DNA of 64,000 bases from Paludibacteraceae bacterium (GTDB taxonomy: Bacteria; Bacteroidota; Bacteroidia; Bacteroidales; Paludibacteraceae). The stretch covers positions 62,001 to 126,000 of the forward strand of contig JAKSKX010000003.1 in assembly GCA_024401535.1 (NCBI GenBank), in the 5' to 3' direction. Positions 60,926 through 64,000 of this stretch are shown one piece after another. The notes beneath the pieces are model-generated. The model did not search any database and was not told the DNA's origin. It worked only from the letters and a program-made list of their open reading frames with translations. Within the stretch, counting starts at the first letter, position 1. Every line of letters starts with the position of its first letter. The position numbers were made by a program, and so were the translations under genes.

Positions 60926-62449
60926 ATGGGAAAGAAAGCATTACTAATGATCCTCGATGGTTGGGGAATTGGTAACAAGAGCAAGGCAGATGCAATCACA
61001 TCTACTGCTACTCCAAACTGGGACGCACTTGTAGCAAACTATCCAAACTCTCAGCTTCAGGCTTCAGGTGAGAACGTTGGATTGCCTGACGGACAGATGG
61101 GTAACTCTGAGGTAGGTCACTTGAACATCGGTGCCGGCCGTATCGTTTATCAGGATTTGGTTAAGATCAACCGTGCCTGCAAGGATAATTCTATCATGCA
61201 GAATCCAGAGGTAGTTTCTGCTTTCACTTACGCCAAGAATAACGGAAAGAAGCTTCATTTGATGGGTCTTACTTCTACTGGTGGCGTTCACTCTTCATTC
61301 GAGCACCTAGAGAAGCTTTGTGAAATCGCAAAGGAGTACGGCATCCAGTCAAAAACTTTCGTTCACTGTTTCATGGATGGTCGTGATACAGATCCAAAGA
61401 GCGGTAAGGGTTTCATCGAGAGACTTTCTGCACACTGCGGCAAGACAGGTGTCACAATCGCATCTATTATCGGTCGTTTTTATGCTATGGACCGTGACAA
61501 GAGATGGGAGCGTGTAAAGGAAGCTTACGACCTACTAGTTAACGGTCAGGGTAAGGCTGCTTCAAACATGGTTCAGGCTATGCAGGAAAGCTATGACGCT
61601 GACGTAACAGATGAGTTCGTTAAGCCTATCGTTAACTCTACAGTTAATGGCAAGATCGAGGAAGGTGATGTTGTTATCTTCTTCAACTACCGTAACGACC
61701 GTGCAAAGGAGCTTACAATCGTTCTTTCTCAGAATGATGTGCCAGAGCAGGGAATGAAGACAATCCCAGGCATCCAGTTCTACTGCATGACTCCATACGA
61801 CGCTTCATTCAAGGGTGTTCACATCCTATTCCCTAAGGAGAATGTTCGCAACACACTTGCAGAGTACCTTTCTTCAAAGGGCTTGAAGCAGCTTCATACT
61901 GCAGAGACTGAGAAGTTTGCTCACGTAACATTCTTCCTAAACGGAGGACAGGAGGAGCCATTCCCAGGAGAGGAGAGAATCCTTGTTCCGTCTCCAAAGG
62001 TTGCAACATACGACCTTAAGCCAGAGATGAGCGCATTCGAGGTTAAGGACAAGTTGGTTGACGCAATCAAGAGCCAGAAGTTCGACTTCATCGTTGTTAA
62101 CTTCGCTAACGGCGATATGGTTGGACACACTGGTATCTACGAAGCAATCGAGAAGGCTGTAAAGGCTATGGACCAGGTTGTCAAGGAGGTTACAGACGCA
62201 ACTCTTGCTGCAGACTACGCAACAATCATCATTGCTGACCACGGTAACTGCGACAACGCTATCAACGCTGACGGAACTCCAAACACAGCTCACTCTCTTA
62301 ACCCAGTTCCTTTTGTATATGTTGCAAATGACGCTAAGGGTGCTAAGCTTGAGAACGGCGTTCTTGCTGACGTTGCTCCATCTATTCTTGGATTGATGGG
62401 TCTTGCTCAGCCATCAGAAATGACAGGTAAGAACTTGATTTCAAAGTAA
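60926..62449 (+). CDS. gpmI: 2,3-bisphosphoglycerate-independent phosphoglycerate mutase
   Basis: GpmI interconverts 3- and 2-phosphoglycerate with two manganese ions. The 507-residue protein has the opening [14 protein letters not shown], the catalytic Ser in [15 protein letters not shown], the [14 protein letters not shown] motif, [13 protein letters not shown], and the metal ligands [11 protein letters not shown] and IADHGNCD. It is complete. Codons are strongly biased, as in tpiA and pgk. A terminator follows. Confidence 0.97.
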   Translation: MGKKALLMILDGWGIGNKSKADAITSTATPNWDALVANYPNSQLQASGENVGLPDGQMGNSEVGHLNIGAGRIVYQDLVKINRACKDNSIMQNPEVVSAFTYAKNNGKKLHLMGLTSTGGVHSSFEHLEKLCEIAKEYGIQSKTFVHCFMDGRDTDPKSGKGFIERLSAHCGKTGVTIASIIGRFYAMDRDKRWERVKEAYDLLVNGQGKAASNMVQAMQESYDADVTDEFVKPIVNSTVNGKIEEGDVVIFFNYRNDRAKELTIVLSQNDVPEQGMKTIPGIQFYCMTPYDASFKGVHILFPKENVRNTLAEYLSSKGLKQLHTAETEKFAHVTFFLNGGQEEPFPGEERILVPSPKVATYDLKPEMSAFEVKDKLVDAIKSQKFDFIVVNFANGDMVGHTGIYEAIEKAVKAMDQVVKEVTDATLAADYATIIIADHGNCDNAINADGTPNTAHSLNPVPFVYVANDAKGAKLENGVLADVAPSILGLMGLAQPSEMTGKNLISK

Positions 62450-62462
62450 TATTCCTATTAAT

Positions 62463-62498
62463 AAAAAGGGCGGAATTGGATTTCGCCCTTTTATTTTT
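62463..62498 (+). terminator. Terminator after gpmI
   Basis: A GC-rich stem built on AAAAGGGCG and CGCCCTTTT, with an inner GAA/TTT extension, is followed by ATTTTTT. It lies 14 bases after the gpmI stop. Confidence 0.9.
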
Positions 62499-62504
62499 TG
62501 CCTT

Positions 62505-62822
62505 ATGATAGAATATCTTTCTAACAATAGTCTATTGGGACTTGTTATAGGCCTTAGCACATTCCTTATTATTGGATTGTTCCATCCTATCGTAATCAAA
62601 AGCGAGTATTACTTCGGCGTTAAATGCTGGTGGGTATTCCTTTTTGCCGGAATTCTGTTTACCGCAGCAAGCATATATGTTAGCGAGGTACTGTATTCAG
62701 CTCTGCTGGGAGTTACAGGATTTTCGTGCTTTTGGTCTATACTTGAAGTATTCGAGCAAAGGGAAAGAGTCAGAAAAGGATGGTTCCCTAGAAACCCCAA
62801 ACGCAACGACTACGACAAATAA
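62505..62822 (+). CDS. DUF4491 family membrane protein
   Basis: The 105-residue protein has three membrane helices (about 9-27, 42-59 and 65-82) and the conserved LFHPIVIKSEYYFGVKCWWVFLF, ending EVFEQRERVRKGWFPRNPKR. DUF4491 is common in Bacteroidota and Firmicutes and has no known function. It starts 7 bases after the gpmI terminator and has no clear promoter, so it may depend on read-through. Confidence 0.8.
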   Translation: MIEYLSNNSLLGLVIGLSTFLIIGLFHPIVIKSEYYFGVKCWWVFLFAGILFTAASIYVSEVLYSALLGVTGFSCFWSILEVFEQRERVRKGWFPRNPKRNDYDK

Positions 62823-62991
62823 CAAATAATAAAGTAAAAGACTGACTAACAAAAGAAAGTAATCAAATTCAGGCAAAAAACATTTAAAAGCCTAGTGAAT
62901 ACTTTCTTTTATTTTTTCATTTTCAATTGTAACCTAAAAGCACGATTTCTCCGCATAAAAAATCAAATCATAACTTATTTGTAAAACTTTC

Positions 62992-63030
62992 TTTTTGTTC
63001 TTAATAAAAATTGTTTGCTAAGAACAAAAA
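62992..63030. repeat. 12-bp perfect inverted repeat over the purF-type promoter
   Basis: TTTTTGTTCTTA (62992-63003) and TAAGAACAAAAA (63019-63030) are separated by 15 bases. The -33 word TTTG (63014-63017) lies inside the spacer and the right arm fills the promoter spacer before the -7 element at 63037-63044. The arms are 27 bases apart centre to centre. It could be an operator for a dimeric regulator. Confidence 0.6.
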
Positions 63031-63044
63031 TATAACTAAATTTG
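63014..63044 (+). promoter_or_regulatory. Promoter of the purF-type gene
   Basis: TTTG at 63014-63017 and TAAATTTG at 63037-63044 are 19 bases apart, a complete Bacteroidota promoter. The start codon is 34 bases past the -7 element. Confidence 0.8.
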
Positions 63045-63077
63045 CACCATATTTAATCACATTTAAACAACCATAAT

Positions 63078-64000
63078 ATGTGCGGAATCGCTTATGTCCG
63101 ACTTAGGAAACCATTGAAGTACTACTATGACAAGTATGGCACTTGGAAGTACGGATTAGAGAAATTGTATCTCTTGATGGAGAAACAACATAACAGAGGT
63201 CAGGAAGGCGCAGGTTTGGCTTGTGTCAAACTACATTCAAATCCCGGAAACGAATACATTTTTAGAGAGAGAGCCGAGGGCAGCAGTGCCATCGACAAGA
63301 TTTTCGAGGACGTTTACAAAAACTATAAGGACCTGACTGACGCACAGTGGAATGATCCAGAATTTGCCCAGAACAATCTGCCTTTCGCCGGAGAAATGTA
63401 TCTTGGACACCTTAGGTACAGTACAACAGGCAAGCACGGTATTTCCTACGTCCACCCTTTCCTTAGACGTAGCAACTGGAAAGACCGCACACTTGTTCTG
63501 GCAGGAAACTTTAACCTAACAAATGTAGATGAAGTGTTCGCTAACCTGACTCGCATCGGACAGCATCCTCGAGACATGGGAGACACAATTCTAATGCTGG
63601 AGACTATCGGACATCAGCTTGACATGGAAGTTCAGCGCAAGTTTAACAAGTACGATGCCGAAGGAAAATCATACGAAGAAATATCAGCCCTTATCGAGGA
63701 CAACATCGACCTTGGAGAAGTTATTCGCAGAAGCGAAAACGGATTCGACGGTGGATACTGCATCTGTGGTATGGTAGGACACGGAGACTCCTTTATTTTC
63801 CGCGACCCGAATGGAATACGTCCAGCATTCTACTACTGCGATGACGAAATTATAGTTGCTGCAAGCGAGCGTCCAGTTATCCAGACAGTTATGAACGTCA
63901 AACTTGAAGACATTCAAGAACTTGAGCCTGGACAGGCACTTATCATCAAGAAGAACGCAGAGTACCACCTTGAGAGAATCAGACCTGCCGGGGAAATCAA
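63078..64000 (+). CDS. Amidophosphoribosyltransferase-like protein (purF type), 3' truncated by the window edge
   Basis: The first 307 residues are visible and the frame continues past the edge. It begins with the class II glutamine amidotransferase nucleophile Cys2 (MCGIAYVRLRKPLK), then LLMEKQHNRGQEGAGLACVKL, GEMYLGHLRYSTTGKHG, ILAGNFNLTNVDE and DGGYCICGMVGHGDSFIFRDPNGIRPAFYY. This is the larger, roughly 600-residue Bacteroidota form annotated as amidophosphoribosyltransferase, which would make phosphoribosylamine in purine synthesis. It differs from classical PurF by extended N-terminal segments, so I do not assign the symbol firmly. Confidence 0.85.
   Translation, partial: MCGIAYVRLRKPLKYYYDKYGTWKYGLEKLYLLMEKQHNRGQEGAGLACVKLHSNPGNEYIFRERAEGSSAIDKIFEDVYKNYKDLTDAQWNDPEFAQNNLPFAGEMYLGHLRYSTTGKHGISYVHPFLRRSNWKDRTLVLAGNFNLTNVDEVFANLTRIGQHPRDMGDTILMLETIGHQLDMEVQRKFNKYDAEGKSYEEISALIEDNIDLGEVIRRSENGFDGGYCICGMVGHGDSFIFRDPNGIRPAFYYCDDEIIVAASERPVIQTVMNVKLEDIQELEPGQALIIKKNAEYHLERIRPAGEI

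Noticed and set aside
62992..63030. Inverted repeat read as a Firmicutes PurBox
   Set aside because: The arm words have the opposite orientation (GTTC before GAAC) and lack the CCGAAC core, so I call it only an unassigned operator candidate.

Overview
The window is chromosomal DNA from a member of the Bacteroidota, most likely order Bacteroidales and close to Prevotella. The support is a low-GC genome, at least 25 promoters with the Bacteroidota -7 element TAnnTTTG, a type IX secretion (T9SS) sortase and shuttle pair (PorU, PorV), an N-succinylornithine-type carbamoyltransferase, a BtuG/BtuB surface B12 system, and Bacteroidota-restricted families (DUF4924, DUF4834, DUF4491, DUF5723, FISUMP-type proteins). 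I see no insertion sequence, prophage, integrase or CRISPR array. The genus is an inference.

Layout: 470-4561 (minus) holds tpiA and a proA / carbamoyltransferase / S4-domain / DUF4924 operon for proline and arginine synthesis. 4786-12644 (plus) is a cobalamin-riboswitch locus of six exported proteins ending in BtuG and BtuB, closed by a terminator and tRNA-Arg. 13009-15760 encodes an RND adaptor and an outer-membrane efflux channel with no pump gene between them. 15923-17129 is L25 and pth. 17157-20985 (minus) is rsgA, a histidine kinase and an ArnT-like glycosyltransferase. 21075-24859 (minus) has frr and an rbfA / LolE-like permease / tsaC / queH operon. 24925-28136 (minus) has a FISUMP protein and an exbB / membrane protein / exbD / exbD operon. 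28379-33604 (minus) is an SGNH / SGNH / MBOAT / ispF operon. 33984-39339 (minus) is a fumarylacetoacetase-family gene followed by porU and porV. A divergent SUI1 gene starts at 39427.

The rest: 40163-41860 is a secreted T9SS cargo protein with the codon usage of a highly expressed gene. Then come cysS, an Lrp regulator, a YiiX-like hydrolase, pgk, dnaN, tRNA-Gly, a FISUMP lipoprotein and glmS. 50968-54164 is a DUF5723 outer-membrane protein plus a large lipoprotein. 54229-56979 is a LysE exporter, an EamA transporter and a membrane-anchored AraC regulator. 57459-58862 is a secreted GH5 glycanase. 59307-62822 (plus) is hisIE, ftsE, DUF4834, gpmI and DUF4491. The window ends inside a purF-type amidophosphoribosyltransferase that begins at 63078.

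How the genes fit together: the B12 locus, the ExbB/ExbD energisers and the PorU/PorV machinery together make an outer-surface module. BtuG/BtuB capture and import cobalamin, ExbB/ExbD could power it (no tonB here), and T9SS would display proteins with C-terminal sorting domains. Four proteins in the window carry such domains or weak versions of them. Promoter positions show that several longest-frame starts are too long, and starts were trimmed accordingly. The points most worth following up are a 16-codon upstream reading frame in the riboswitch leader, the pump-less efflux pair, a 12-bp inverted repeat over the purF promoter, and the MBOAT/SGNH operon beside porU-porV.
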